Notes under the pieces: generated by a model
Databases searched by the model: none
What the model was told of the DNA's origin: nothing
Seen by the model: only the letters and a program-made list of their open reading frames with translations
Shown here: piece after piece, positions 33,154 through 41,096 of the stretch
Numbering within the stretch: position 1 is the first letter of the stretch
Layout of the letters: every line of letters starts with the position of its first letter
Position numbers and translations under genes: made by a program
Source: Acidimicrobiales bacterium
GTDB taxonomy: Bacteria; Actinomycetota; Acidimicrobiia; Acidimicrobiales; Iamiaceae
NCBI GenBank assembly: GCA_030447445.1
Contig: JAUJOW010000004.1
Span: forward strand, 1 to 64,000
Direction of reading: 5' to 3'
Length of the DNA stretch: 64,000 nucleotides

Positions 33154-34320
33154 TCAGCGGGCGCGGGGAAGGCCGAGGCCCCGCTCGGCGATGATCCCCC
33201 GGCAGATCTCACTCGTGCCCCCGTAGATGGTGGTGACCTGGCAGTGGCGGTAGGCGGCTTCGATCCAGCCGTCGGCGGCGGCACCGTCCTCGCCGTGGCG
33301 GCGGAGCCCCTCGGGGCCGCACAGATCGATCAGGTCGTCGGCCGCCCGCTGGTAGTGCTCGGTGGTGAACAGCTTGGCCATCGTGCCCTCCACCCCCGGG
33401 AGGGTGCCCTCGGAGGCCATCCAGGCCGCCTTCCACCCGAGGAGGTTGGACACCTCGTTGCCGATGGACGCCCGGGCAAGGCGCTCGCGCACCGACGGGT
33501 CGTCGATGATGCGCCGGCCGCGGTCGTCGCGCCCCTCGCCGGCCCAGGCCACGGCGTGGTCGAGGAGGCGGACGCACTCCCCGTACCAGGCCGAGTTCCG
33601 CTCGAACACGAGGGCCGTCATCATCACCGCCCAGCCACCGTCGACCTCGCCGACGCGGTAGCGGTCCTCGACCCGCACGTCGGTGTAGAAGGTGATGTTG
33701 GTGCGCTCACCGCCCACGGTGTGGACGGGCGTGACCTCGATGCCGGCCGTGTCCATGGGCACCACGAACATGGTCAGACCCTTGTGCTTGGGCACGTCGA
33801 GGTTCGTGCGGGTGAGCAGGAACACGTAGTGGGCCTCGTGGGCGAGGGTGGTGAACATCTTCTGGCCGTCGACCACCCACTCGTCCCCGTCCCGCACGGC
33901 CCTGGTGGCGCAGGCGGCCACGTCCGAACCGGCGTCGGGTTCGCTGTAGCCGAGGCAGCACATAGCGTCGCCGGAGAGGATGCGGGGGACGATGGTGCGC
34001 TTCTGCCAGTCGGTGCCGGCGAGGAGCAGGGTGTGGGCGACCAGCCCGGCCACCCCCACGCCGTCCACGGGCGCCCCCGACAGGTACATCTCCTCGCTGA
34101 GGGCGTTCATCTCGAGCGGTGATCGGCCCTGGCCGCCGTACTCCTCGGGCCAGCCGGCCGCCAGCCAGCCTTTGGCGGCGATCTTCCGGTGCAGGCCCCA
34201 GTCGTGGAAGGTGCCGGTGGCGTGGGCCCGCTCGATCACCTCGGCGGTGACGTGCTCGGCCAGGAAGGTCCGCACCTCGGCCCGGAAGTCCTCCACCTCG
34301 GCCGGGAGCGAGAAGTCCAT
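33154..34320 (-). CDS. Acyl-CoA dehydrogenase, larger subunit of a KstR-box pair
   Basis: 388 residues from ATG 34320 (MDFSLPAEVEDFRAEVRTFLAEH). LGYSEPDAGSDVAACATRAVRDGDEWVVDGQKMFTTLAHEA (read in parts) marks the middle domain, and YGGTSEICRGIIAERGLGLPRAR the C-terminus. Its start overlaps the stop of the upstream ACAD by one base, so the two subunits are coupled. Control by a KstR-type box ahead of the pair is how FadE28-FadE29 and FadE26-FadE27 are controlled in mycobacteria, so a cholesterol side-chain step is likely; which step is open. Confidence 0.86.
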   Translation of the reverse strand: MDFSLPAEVEDFRAEVRTFLAEHVTAEVIERAHATGTFHDWGLHRKIAAKGWLAAGWPEEYGGQGRSPLEMNALSEEMYLSGAPVDGVGVAGLVAHTLLLAGTDWQKRTIVPRILSGDAMCCLGYSEPDAGSDVAACATRAVRDGDEWVVDGQKMFTTLAHEAHYVFLLTRTNLDVPKHKGLTMFVVPMDTAGIEVTPVHTVGGERTNITFYTDVRVEDRYRVGEVDGGWAVMMTALVFERNSAWYGECVRLLDHAVAWAGEGRDDRGRRIIDDPSVRERLARASIGNEVSNLLGWKAAWMASEGTLPGVEGTMAKLFTTEHYQRAADDLIDLCGPEGLRRHGEDGAAADGWIEAAYRHCQVTTIYGGTSEICRGIIAERGLGLPRAR

Positions 34321-35354
34321 CAGCCCTCCACCGGGCCGAAGAGGCGGTCGGCCAGGTGTCGCAGCTCCCGCCGGGGGTCGCCCAGGACGAGCCGGGCCGC
34401 CTTGGCCCGCCGGAAGTAGAGCTGGATGTCGTACTCCTCCATGAAGCCGTAGCCGCCGTGGAGGTGCAGGGCGGCCGAGGTCACGTGCTGGGCGGTCTCG
34501 CCGCAGAACGAGAGGGCCATGGCCGGAAGGCTCGACGCCTCGTCGCCCTGGTCGAGGGCCCACACCGCCTTGTCGGCCAGCAACTCGGCTCCGTCGAGGG
34601 TGGTGGCCAGGTCGGCCAGGCGGTGCTGCACGGCCTGGAACGACCCGATGGGCACGCCGAACTGGTGGCGGTCCTTCACGTACCGGACACCGATCCCGAA
34701 CGCCGCTCGGGCCAGTCCCACCAGCCAGGCGGCGGTGAGCGAGCGCCACTCGTCAAGGGCAGCGGCCATGGCCCGGTTGGCCCGACCACCGACGGCCAGG
34801 ACGATGCGTCGGTCCCACGCTCCCTGGCCAAGGTCGATGTCGGCGAGCGGCGCCGAAGCGAGGTTGGCAGGAGCGACGCGGTCAGCGTCTGTGGCGGCGG
34901 CGACGATCACGAGCTCGTCGCCATCGAGCGCCACGACGGCGTCGGCCACGGCGCCGCCGGGCACGAGCGTGAGGCGCCCCTCGCGCGGCGGGCGCAGCGC
35001 GATGGTGACCGGACCCGTGCCGTCGACCAGGTGGCCGAGCCACTCCCCGCCGACGTCGGGATGTCCGGCGAGGAGGCGGGCGGCGACCATGGCCTCGACC
35101 ACCGGCGCCGGGGCCAGGTGGGCACCGGCCTCTCCGGCGACGACGGCCAGGTCGGCGAGGACCGCCCCCTGGCCGCCGAGCTCGGACGACACCCCCATCG
35201 CCGGCACCGCCATCGCCGCCAGGCCGTCCCACACTGCCCGGTCCCAGCCGAGGGGCTCGGCTGCTCGTACCCGTTCGGGTGAGGAGGCCTTGGCCAGGAA
35301 GCGCCCGACACCGTCCCTGACGGCTTCCTGCACCTCGGTCCGCCTCAGGTCCAC
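34320..35354 (-). CDS. Acyl-CoA dehydrogenase, smaller subunit of a KstR-box pair
   Basis: 344 residues from GTG 35354; an in-frame TTG at 35363 would add three residues and lies 3 bp from the KstR box. There is no ribosome site before either start, so the mRNA may be leaderless. The N-terminal domain has MGVSSELGGQGAVLADLAVVAGEAGAHLAPAPVVEA (parts), and the C-terminal domain VKDRHQFGVPIGSFQAVQHRLADL and ALHLHGGYGFMEEYDIQLYFRRA. It probably forms an alpha2beta2 enzyme with the product of the next gene. Confidence 0.84.
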   Translation of the reverse strand: MDLRRTEVQEAVRDGVGRFLAKASSPERVRAAEPLGWDRAVWDGLAAMAVPAMGVSSELGGQGAVLADLAVVAGEAGAHLAPAPVVEAMVAARLLAGHPDVGGEWLGHLVDGTGPVTIALRPPREGRLTLVPGGAVADAVVALDGDELVIVAAATDADRVAPANLASAPLADIDLGQGAWDRRIVLAVGGRANRAMAAALDEWRSLTAAWLVGLARAAFGIGVRYVKDRHQFGVPIGSFQAVQHRLADLATTLDGAELLADKAVWALDQGDEASSLPAMALSFCGETAQHVTSAALHLHGGYGFMEEYDIQLYFRRAKAARLVLGDPRRELRHLADRLFGPVEG

Positions 35355-35365
35355 GACCGCCAATC

Positions 35366-35379
35366 TAGAACCTGTTCCA
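35366..35379. promoter_or_regulatory. KstR-type operator, box 1
   Basis: TAGAACCTGTTCCA fits the published mycobacterial KstR consensus TNNAACNNGTTNNA at every fixed position. It sits 11 bp before the start of the ACAD pair and 47 bp before the divergent DppA-like gene. Confidence 0.75.
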
Positions 35380-35426
35380 GTCGGGACCGGATTCAGGATG
35401 GTTCGGCCGGAAGTAGCGTCGTGGCC

Positions 35427-36233
35427 GTGAGGGTGTTCGTCAGCGCCGACATAGAGGGTGTCTGCGGCGCCACGGCGTGGGACGAGGCGCGAAAGGAGTC
35501 ACCCACCTACCGAGAGTTCCAGCGCCAGATGAACCGCGAGGTGGCGGCCGCCTGCGAGGGGGCGCTGGCCGCCGGCGCCACCGACATCGTGGTGAAGGAC
35601 GCCCACGGCGATGGTCGGAACCTCACCGCCGGTGAGCTGCCGCGGCCGGTTCGCCTCCTGCGCGCCTATGACGGCCACCCCTTCGCCATGGTCCAGGGGC
35701 TCGATGCGTCCTTCGCCGCCGTGCTCATGGTCGGCTACCACAGCGGGGCGGGGTCGGGCGGGAACCCGCTGGCCCACACCCTGTCGTCCCGCAAGCTCCA
35801 TCAGGTGCGCCTCGACGGCCAGCCGGCGTCGGAGTTCCGCATCCACCTCCACGCCGCCGCCTCGGTCGGTGTGCCCGTCGCCATGGTCACTGGCGACCGG
35901 GCGCTCTGCGACGAGGTCGAAGAGGTCGACCTCGGCATCGCCACGGTGGCCGTGAAGGAGGGCCGGGGTGCCTCCGCGCTGAGCCTCCACCCTGACGACG
36001 CCGTCGATGCCGTGGGGGCCGCCGCCGAGCAGGCGCTCACCGAAGGTCTGCCCGGGGTGAGGACGGCGGCCGTCGGCCCGACCCGGCTGGAGGTGGTCTT
36101 CAAGGACCACGCCGCCGCCTACGCCCGTAGCCACTACCCGGGCGCCGAACAGGTCGACGCCCACACCGTCGCCTTCGCCCACGACGACTACTTCGAGATC
36201 CTGCGGGCGCTCCTGTTTCTCGTCTCGCTGTGA
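35427..36233 (+). CDS. M55-family D-aminopeptidase (DppA-like)
   Basis: 268 residues from GTG 35427 (VRVFVSADIEG); a GTG two codons earlier is possible. The DxEG motif (SADIEG), KDAHGDGRNL, GYHSGAG and the later Glu in SEFRIHLHAA match the zinc-binding residues of DppA. These enzymes release N-terminal D-amino acids from peptides. It is divergent from the KstR-box ACAD pair, but nothing suggests a steroid role. All metal ligands appear present. Confidence 0.85.
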   Translation: MRVFVSADIEGVCGATAWDEARKESPTYREFQRQMNREVAAACEGALAAGATDIVVKDAHGDGRNLTAGELPRPVRLLRAYDGHPFAMVQGLDASFAAVLMVGYHSGAGSGGNPLAHTLSSRKLHQVRLDGQPASEFRIHLHAAASVGVPVAMVTGDRALCDEVEEVDLGIATVAVKEGRGASALSLHPDDAVDAVGAAAEQALTEGLPGVRTAAVGPTRLEVVFKDHAAAYARSHYPGAEQVDAHTVAFAHDDYFEILRALLFLVSL

Positions 36234-36421
36234 ACGCGACCCGGGACACCAGGTCGGAACAGCCTCCGACCGCGTGCTCGCTGGCCGCCGCAGCCGAGCC
36301 CAGATCATCGGTCTGGACCGGGCGGGTGACCCCGAGCCCTATCCGCCGCTGCGGCCCGCATATGGCGAGCGTCAGGACGCGTTCGTCGAGAGTTGAGTGC
36401 CGCGCCGGGTCTGGATGCGGG

Positions 36422-36580
36422 TTAGTCGGTCGGGCGGTCAACCGATTCGCTCAGCGCCGTCGGCGCCAGGAGGCAGTAGCTCTCGGTGACCAGCTCGGCG
36501 GCCTCCCCCCAATCGATTGCGGCGCCGAGCACCATGCCGACCTCGTCGGCGCGCCACACGGGGGCGCTCCGCCGTCCGGG
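36422..36580 (-). pseudogene. MmcQ/YjbR-like protein, C-terminal remnant
   Basis: On the minus strand, codons from GTG 36559 down to TAA 36424-36422 encode VWRADEVGMVLGAAIDW and then AAELVTESYCLLAP, the conserved C-terminal end of the YjbR/MmcQ (CyaY-like) family. Only about 45-50 of the usual 115 or so residues remain, because the upstream part is replaced by the VOC gene at 36587-37003. It is a truncated relic. The remaining gap 36234-36421 holds nothing I can recognise. Confidence 0.6.
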
Positions 36581-36586
36581 ATGGGG

Positions 36587-37003
36587 TCAGGATGCTGACT
36601 CGGCTGCCTCCGCGTTCACCATCCAGGGCGTGCCGAACCGGTCGACGCACATGCCGAACAGCGGCGACCAGAACGTCTCGGCCAGCGGCATCGTGACCTG
36701 ACCGCCGTCGGCCAGCGCCTCGAACACCCGCTGGGCCTCGGCGACGTCGCCAACCGCGTAGTTGACGTACATCCCCTGCACAGGACCGAAGTCCTCTGAC
36801 GGGTCGTCGGACGCCATCAGGAGGTGGTCCTCGAACATCAACGCCGCGTGCATGATCAGGTCGGCCCGGTCAGCGGGCACAGCCTCGTCGGCCGGCATGT
36901 CCGACATCGGCAGCAGGACGAGCTCGCCGCCGAAGATCTCCTGGTAGCGGGTGAACGCCTCGCGGCAGTTGCCGCCGAAGTTCAGGTACGGGTGGAAAGC
37001 CAT
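36587..37003 (-). CDS. VOC superfamily protein (PhnB-like)
   Basis: 138 residues from ATG 37003, with a clear GGAGG site upstream. MAFHPYLNFGGNCREAFTRYQEIFGGEL is the typical start of PhnB/3-demethylubiquinone-like VOC proteins, and FWSPLFGMCVDRFGTPWMVN the typical end. They form dimeric beta-alpha-beta barrels that usually bind a metal. The substrate is unknown and there is no link to its neighbours. Confidence 0.85.
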   Translation of the reverse strand: MAFHPYLNFGGNCREAFTRYQEIFGGELVLLPMSDMPADEAVPADRADLIMHAALMFEDHLLMASDDPSEDFGPVQGMYVNYAVGDVAEAQRVFEALADGGQVTMPLAETFWSPLFGMCVDRFGTPWMVNAEAAESAS

Positions 37004-37112
37004 CGGAACCTCCAGATGCTCCAGCGAAAGTTGGCCGTCACCAGTCTGACGACCCGCGCCCCGAGAACTCATCGCCGACGATCGCCGCCGCGGCGTCTGG
37101 TACACCGGGGCG

Positions 37113-38957
37113 ATGGTCGACACCGCGCCTGCGCCCACCGCAGCGAGCCCTCCCCGGTGGGACGTGAGCAGCTTCTTCCCGTCGCTCGGGTCCCGGGAGC
37201 TCGCCGCCGCCCACGAGCGCCTCGTGGCCGACCTCGGCCGCCTCCAGGCCCTCTACGACGACCACGGCATCCGGGCCGGTGAGCCACGCACGCCGACCGA
37301 GGCCGACGTCGCCGCTGCCGAAGCCGTCATCCCGGCCACCAACGCGCTCATGGACCGGCTGCGCCTGGTCGGTGCCTACCTCCACGCCCACGTCACCACC
37401 GACGCCCGCGACGCCGAGGCCGCCCGCCTCCAGTCCCGGGTGCAGGCCGACACGGCCGGGCTCTCGGTGCTGACCAAGCGCTTCGCCGCCTGGGTGGCCA
37501 CCGTCGGCGCCGACGCGCTGGTCGAGCGCAGCCCGGTGGCCGCCGACCACGCCTTTCCCCTGCGCCGGGCCGAGCGGTCCGCTGCCCACCAGATGAGTGA
37601 GCCCGAGGAGGACCTGGCCGCCGAGCTGGCCCTCACCGGCGGGCGAGCCTGGGCCCGCCTCCACGGCGAGGTCACGGCCCGGCTCACCGCCGACGTGGCG
37701 ATGCCGAGCGAGACGGTGCGGACCTTGCCGATGAGTGCCGTGCGCGGTCTGGCCACCGATCCCGACGCCGCTGTCCGCCGGGCCGCCTTCGAGGCCGAGC
37801 TGGCCGCCTGGCAGCGAGTGGAGGTGCCATTGGCCCTCGCTCTCAACGCGTTCAAGGGCGAGGCCAACGTGTTGAACCGCCGCCGGGGCTGGGCCGACTC
37901 GCTCGACGTCTCGCTGCACGCCAACAACGTCGAGCGGGGCACCGTCGAGGCCATGCAGGAGGCGGTGGTGGCCTCGTTCGACGACTTCGCCCGGTTCAAC
38001 CGGGCCAAGGCCGCGGTGCTCGGCCACCCCGGCGGCCTCCCGTGGTGGGACCTGCTGGCGCCGGTGGGCGACGGTCGTCGCTTCGACTGGTCCCAGGCCA
38101 CCACTGCTGTCAGCGACGCCTTCGGCACCTACTCACCTCGCCTCGCCGCGCTCGTGCGCCGCGCCGTGGGCGAGGGCTGGCTCGACGCCGAGCCCCGCGA
38201 CGGCAAGGTCGGCGGGGCGTTCTGCATGCCGGTGGAGGGCGACGTCAGCCGGGTGCTGCTGAACTTCGACGGCAGCTTCGACAGCGTGCAGACCCTGGCC
38301 CACGAGCTCGGCCACGCCTACCACAACACCAACCTCGGGCACCGCACACCCTTGCAGCGCCAGACCCCGATGGCCCTGGCCGAGACGGCCAGCATCTTCT
38401 GCGAGACGGTGATGGTCCAGGCCGGCCTGGCCGCCGCCGGCGACGACGGCACCCGCCTCGCCATCCTCGACGGTGACCTGGTCGGCGCCGCCCAGGTGGT
38501 GGTCGACATCCACAGCCGCTTCCTGTTCGAGCGGGCGCTGACCGCCGAGCGGGAGCGGGGCGTGCTGTCGGCCGACCGGCTCAGCGAGCTCATGGTGGAC
38601 GCGCAACGGCGGACCTACCTCGACGGGGTGGACCACGACCACCTCCACCCGTGGATGTGGGCTGTCAAGGGCCACTACTTCACCGCCTACTACAACTGGC
38701 CGTACACGTTCGGCCTGCTGTTCGGCATCGGGCTCTACGCCGAGTTCCAGCGTGATCCCGACCGGTTCCGGGCCGGCTACGACGACCTTCTCGGTTCCAC
38801 CGGCCTCGGATCGGCCGCCGAGCTGGCCGCCCGGTTCGGCATCGACGTCGGCTCGGTGGACTTCTGGACGTCGAGCCTGGACGTGCTCCGGGCCCGCATC
38901 GACGAGTTCTGCCGGCTCGCCTCGCCGACCACTACGTCGAGCGCACCAGGTCGATGA
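37113..38957 (+). CDS. M3-family oligoendopeptidase (PepF-like)
   Basis: 614 residues. An N-terminal helical domain precedes the M3 catalytic domain with zinc site His397-Glu-x2-His401 (LAHELGHAYHN) and the third ligand Glu in MALAETASIFCETVM. PYTFGLLFGIGLYAEF near the end is also typical. It hydrolyses short peptides, probably in the cytoplasm since no signal peptide is seen. Its 3' end overlaps the convergent LLM gene by 26 bp. The length is normal for the family. Confidence 0.92.
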   Translation: MVDTAPAPTAASPPRWDVSSFFPSLGSRELAAAHERLVADLGRLQALYDDHGIRAGEPRTPTEADVAAAEAVIPATNALMDRLRLVGAYLHAHVTTDARDAEAARLQSRVQADTAGLSVLTKRFAAWVATVGADALVERSPVAADHAFPLRRAERSAAHQMSEPEEDLAAELALTGGRAWARLHGEVTARLTADVAMPSETVRTLPMSAVRGLATDPDAAVRRAAFEAELAAWQRVEVPLALALNAFKGEANVLNRRRGWADSLDVSLHANNVERGTVEAMQEAVVASFDDFARFNRAKAAVLGHPGGLPWWDLLAPVGDGRRFDWSQATTAVSDAFGTYSPRLAALVRRAVGEGWLDAEPRDGKVGGAFCMPVEGDVSRVLLNFDGSFDSVQTLAHELGHAYHNTNLGHRTPLQRQTPMALAETASIFCETVMVQAGLAAAGDDGTRLAILDGDLVGAAQVVVDIHSRFLFERALTAERERGVLSADRLSELMVDAQRRTYLDGVDHDHLHPWMWAVKGHYFTAYYNWPYTFGLLFGIGLYAEFQRDPDRFRAGYDDLLGSTGLGSAAELAARFGIDVGSVDFWTSSLDVLRARIDEFCRLASPTTTSSAPGR

Positions 38958-39891
38958 CCGGCGCAAGAGTCTCCACCGTCTGATCCGAGCCGGGTCGATC
39001 GGCGAAGGTGACCCACGTCGTCACCCCGAAGCGGTCGCCACGAGCCCGGAGCTGTTCGTTGATCTGCTCGGGTGAGCCGAGGAGGAGAAACGGTGAGTCG
39101 AGGATCTCGTCGACGGTCAGCGACGCCAGGCGGGGCGCGATGCGCTCGGCGGCGGATCGCCGGTCGTCGGTGATCTCGACCCGCTGCACGAGCGCGCTGA
39201 GCTCGAGGCCGGCGAACCGATCGCCGGCCTCGGACCGCACCCATGCCACCTGCTCGTCGAGCCCGCCGGCGGTGAAGTGGGTGAGGCGGACCTCGGTGGC
39301 GTCGCGGTCGTGGGAGAAGCCCACGAACCCCACGGCGTCGGCCTTCCGGGCGGCCAGCGACAGCACCCTGGGGCCGTTGCCGCCCACCAGCACCGGCACC
39401 CGCTGGTGGGCCGCCGGCACCGGCCATCCCCGATGGCCGACGACGGTGTAGTGCTCACCGTGGTGGGTGACCTCTTCCCCAGCCAGCAACCCGGTGATGA
39501 TCGCCACCGACTCCTCCAGCCGATCCACCCGCACACCCGGACCGTCGAAGGCGATGCCGGCCTCCTCGTACTCCGAGCGCATGTGGCCGGCGCCGAGGCC
39601 GAGCTCGAAGCGGCCGTCGGTGAGCACGCCGAGCGCGGCCGCCTCGCGAGCGAGGACCACCGGATGGCGGAGGTCGTTGTTGACGACGTAGGTACCGAGG
39701 TGGACGCGCTCGGTGGCCTCGGCGGCGGCGGCGAGGGCGATGAGCGGCGGGAAGGCCTCCTCGAGGTGGTCGGCGCACAGGAGGAGGTCGAACCCCGCCG
39801 CCTCCACCCGCCGTGCCAGCTTCCGCCACGACTGCCGAGCGGTGGCACCACCGACTGACAGGCCGAACCGGAGCGGGCGGTCATCGGCCAT
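38932..39891 (-). CDS. LLM-class F420-dependent oxidoreductase
   Basis: 319 residues from ATG 39891 (MADDRPLRFGLSVGG); the track-length extension to 39951 crosses the palindromic promoter. Luciferase-like barrel features include FDLLLCADHLEEAFPPLIAL, VHLGTYVVNNDLRHPVVLAREAAALGVLTDGRFELGLGAGH (parts) and VPVLVGGNGPRVLSLAARKADAVGFVGF, the last typical of the TIGR03621-type group. It is divergent from a VOC gene across a 20-bp inverted repeat, so both may answer the same regulator. Confidence 0.84.
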   Translation of the reverse strand: MADDRPLRFGLSVGGATARQSWRKLARRVEAAGFDLLLCADHLEEAFPPLIALAAAAEATERVHLGTYVVNNDLRHPVVLAREAAALGVLTDGRFELGLGAGHMRSEYEEAGIAFDGPGVRVDRLEESVAIITGLLAGEEVTHHGEHYTVVGHRGWPVPAAHQRVPVLVGGNGPRVLSLAARKADAVGFVGFSHDRDATEVRLTHFTAGGLDEQVAWVRSEAGDRFAGLELSALVQRVEITDDRRSAAERIAPRLASLTVDEILDSPFLLLGSPEQINEQLRARGDRFGVTTWVTFADRPGSDQTVETLAPVIDLVRST

Positions 39892-39906
39892 AGGACGCCA
39901 ACGATA

Positions 39907-39926
39907 GTGCAACCATGCGGTTGCAC
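39907..39926. promoter_or_regulatory. GTGCAACC-N4-GGTTGCAC palindrome in divergent promoter
   Basis: Perfect 8-bp arms with a 4-bp centre, between the LLM gene (start 39891) and the VOC gene (start 39960). The symmetry and position fit a dimeric TetR- or MarR-type repressor site. It is unlike the CTGACG and KstR-type motifs. Confidence 0.6.
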
Positions 39927-39959
39927 GAACCGAGCGGCGAAGGTCGTACACTCCCGCTG

Positions 39960-40364
39960 GTGATCCGACCGCAACCGATGATCGTGCTGCACGACGTCGA
40001 GGCCGGCTCCCGGTGGTTCCAGGACGTGCTCGGGCTCTCGTCCGGGCACGGGGGTCCTGAGTACGACATGCTGATGGACGGCGACGATCTCGTCGTCCAG
40101 CTCCACCACTGGGAGGCCGACGAGCACCCCCACCTCGGCGATCCCGCGGACCCCTCGCGGGGCAACGGGGTCCTGCTGTGGTTCGCGGCGCACGACTTCG
40201 ACGCAGTGATGGAACGAGTCGAACGCCGGGGAGTCGAGATCCTCGATGGCCCCCTGTTGAACCCGAACGCCGGTCAGCCCGAGGTCTGGCTTCTGGGACC
40301 GGAGGGCTTCGTCGTCGTGGTCGCCGGGCCTCGATCGGGCCCGGCCGTGGAGACCTCCGGATAG
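39960..40364 (+). CDS. VOC/glyoxalase superfamily protein
   Basis: 134 residues from GTG 39960 (VIRPQPMIVLHDVEAGSRWFQDVLGL), the usual start of this group; starting at 39915 would overlap the palindrome. It holds the HGGPEYDMLMDGDDLVVQLHHWE and PNAGQPEVWLLGPEGFVVVVAG strands, with His and Glu as possible metal ligands. The function is unknown, but it probably shares regulation with the divergent LLM oxidoreductase. Confidence 0.8.
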   Translation: MIRPQPMIVLHDVEAGSRWFQDVLGLSSGHGGPEYDMLMDGDDLVVQLHHWEADEHPHLGDPADPSRGNGVLLWFAAHDFDAVMERVERRGVEILDGPLLNPNAGQPEVWLLGPEGFVVVVAGPRSGPAVETSG

Positions 40365-40375
40365 CGTCCGCCGCC

Positions 40376-41083
40376 GTGGGCGGAGGGCTGTTCCTTCACG
40401 AGGTGGTCGACATCGTCGGCCAGGGATCGGTGCCCTACATGGCCCACACGGTGGCCTTCGACACCGAGGACGCCGGCGGTCGCGGGCTCACCCTGTTCGG
40501 CACCTGGTCGGTGATGGGTTCCACCGGCCGGTGGCCGCAGGTGGTCAACGTGTGGGAGCTGGTCGACGGCTGGGAGGGCTGGCGGCGGCTCTGCGAGCGC
40601 ACGAACCTGCGCCGCGAGAGCAACCTCGCGCTGTCAACATGGTGGGACCAGGCCTACCGCCATCGCACCGGTGGCCGCGATCGGCTCCTCGCCGCCGTCC
40701 CCGCCAGTCCCGCCCCGGCCGAGCTCGTCGCTGACGGCGTGCAGGGAAGCGTGTTCGTCCACGAGCTCACGCAGGTGCGCCCGGGCGCCGGTCCCGAGTA
40801 CCTCGCCGCCGTGGCCGAGGCGTGGGTGCCGGTGGCCGCCGAGCACGGCCATCGGCTGGTCGGGCTGTGGGAGGTGCTGCTGGGCGACACCGAGGTGTGC
40901 ACGCTGTGGGCCACCCACCTCGACGGCCACATCGCCCTCATGCGGGCGGCCCGAGACCGGACCGACGAGCGGATCGTCGCCTGGCGGGACCACGCCCGCC
41001 GCTTCACCACCCGCTGGCACGAGGAGCTGCTCGTGCCCGCGGCCGGCACCCTGCTGGCGGCGCCACCACCGTCGCCGCCATGA
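40376..41083 (+). CDS. NIPSNAP-like two-domain protein
   Basis: 235 residues from GTG 40376. Two repeats can be seen, each starting with a strand like LFLHEVVDIVGQGSVPYMAHTV or VFVHELTQVRPGAGPEYLAAVAEAW and containing LTLFGTWSVM or LVGLWEVLLGD, the look of dimeric alpha-beta-barrel NIPSNAP domains. Such proteins occur among actinobacterial acyl-CoA and aromatic catabolism genes. No catalytic residues can be named. It starts 11 bp after the VOC gene. Confidence 0.6.
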   Translation: MGGGLFLHEVVDIVGQGSVPYMAHTVAFDTEDAGGRGLTLFGTWSVMGSTGRWPQVVNVWELVDGWEGWRRLCERTNLRRESNLALSTWWDQAYRHRTGGRDRLLAAVPASPAPAELVADGVQGSVFVHELTQVRPGAGPEYLAAVAEAWVPVAAEHGHRLVGLWEVLLGDTEVCTLWATHLDGHIALMRAARDRTDERIVAWRDHARRFTTRWHEELLVPAAGTLLAAPPPSPP

Positions 41084-41096
41084 CGGGCGACGCCGC

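Noticed and set aside
36230-36598. 122-codon + strand ORF after the DppA-like gene
   Set aside because: It shows no domain or ribosome site and crosses the minus-strand YjbR relic.
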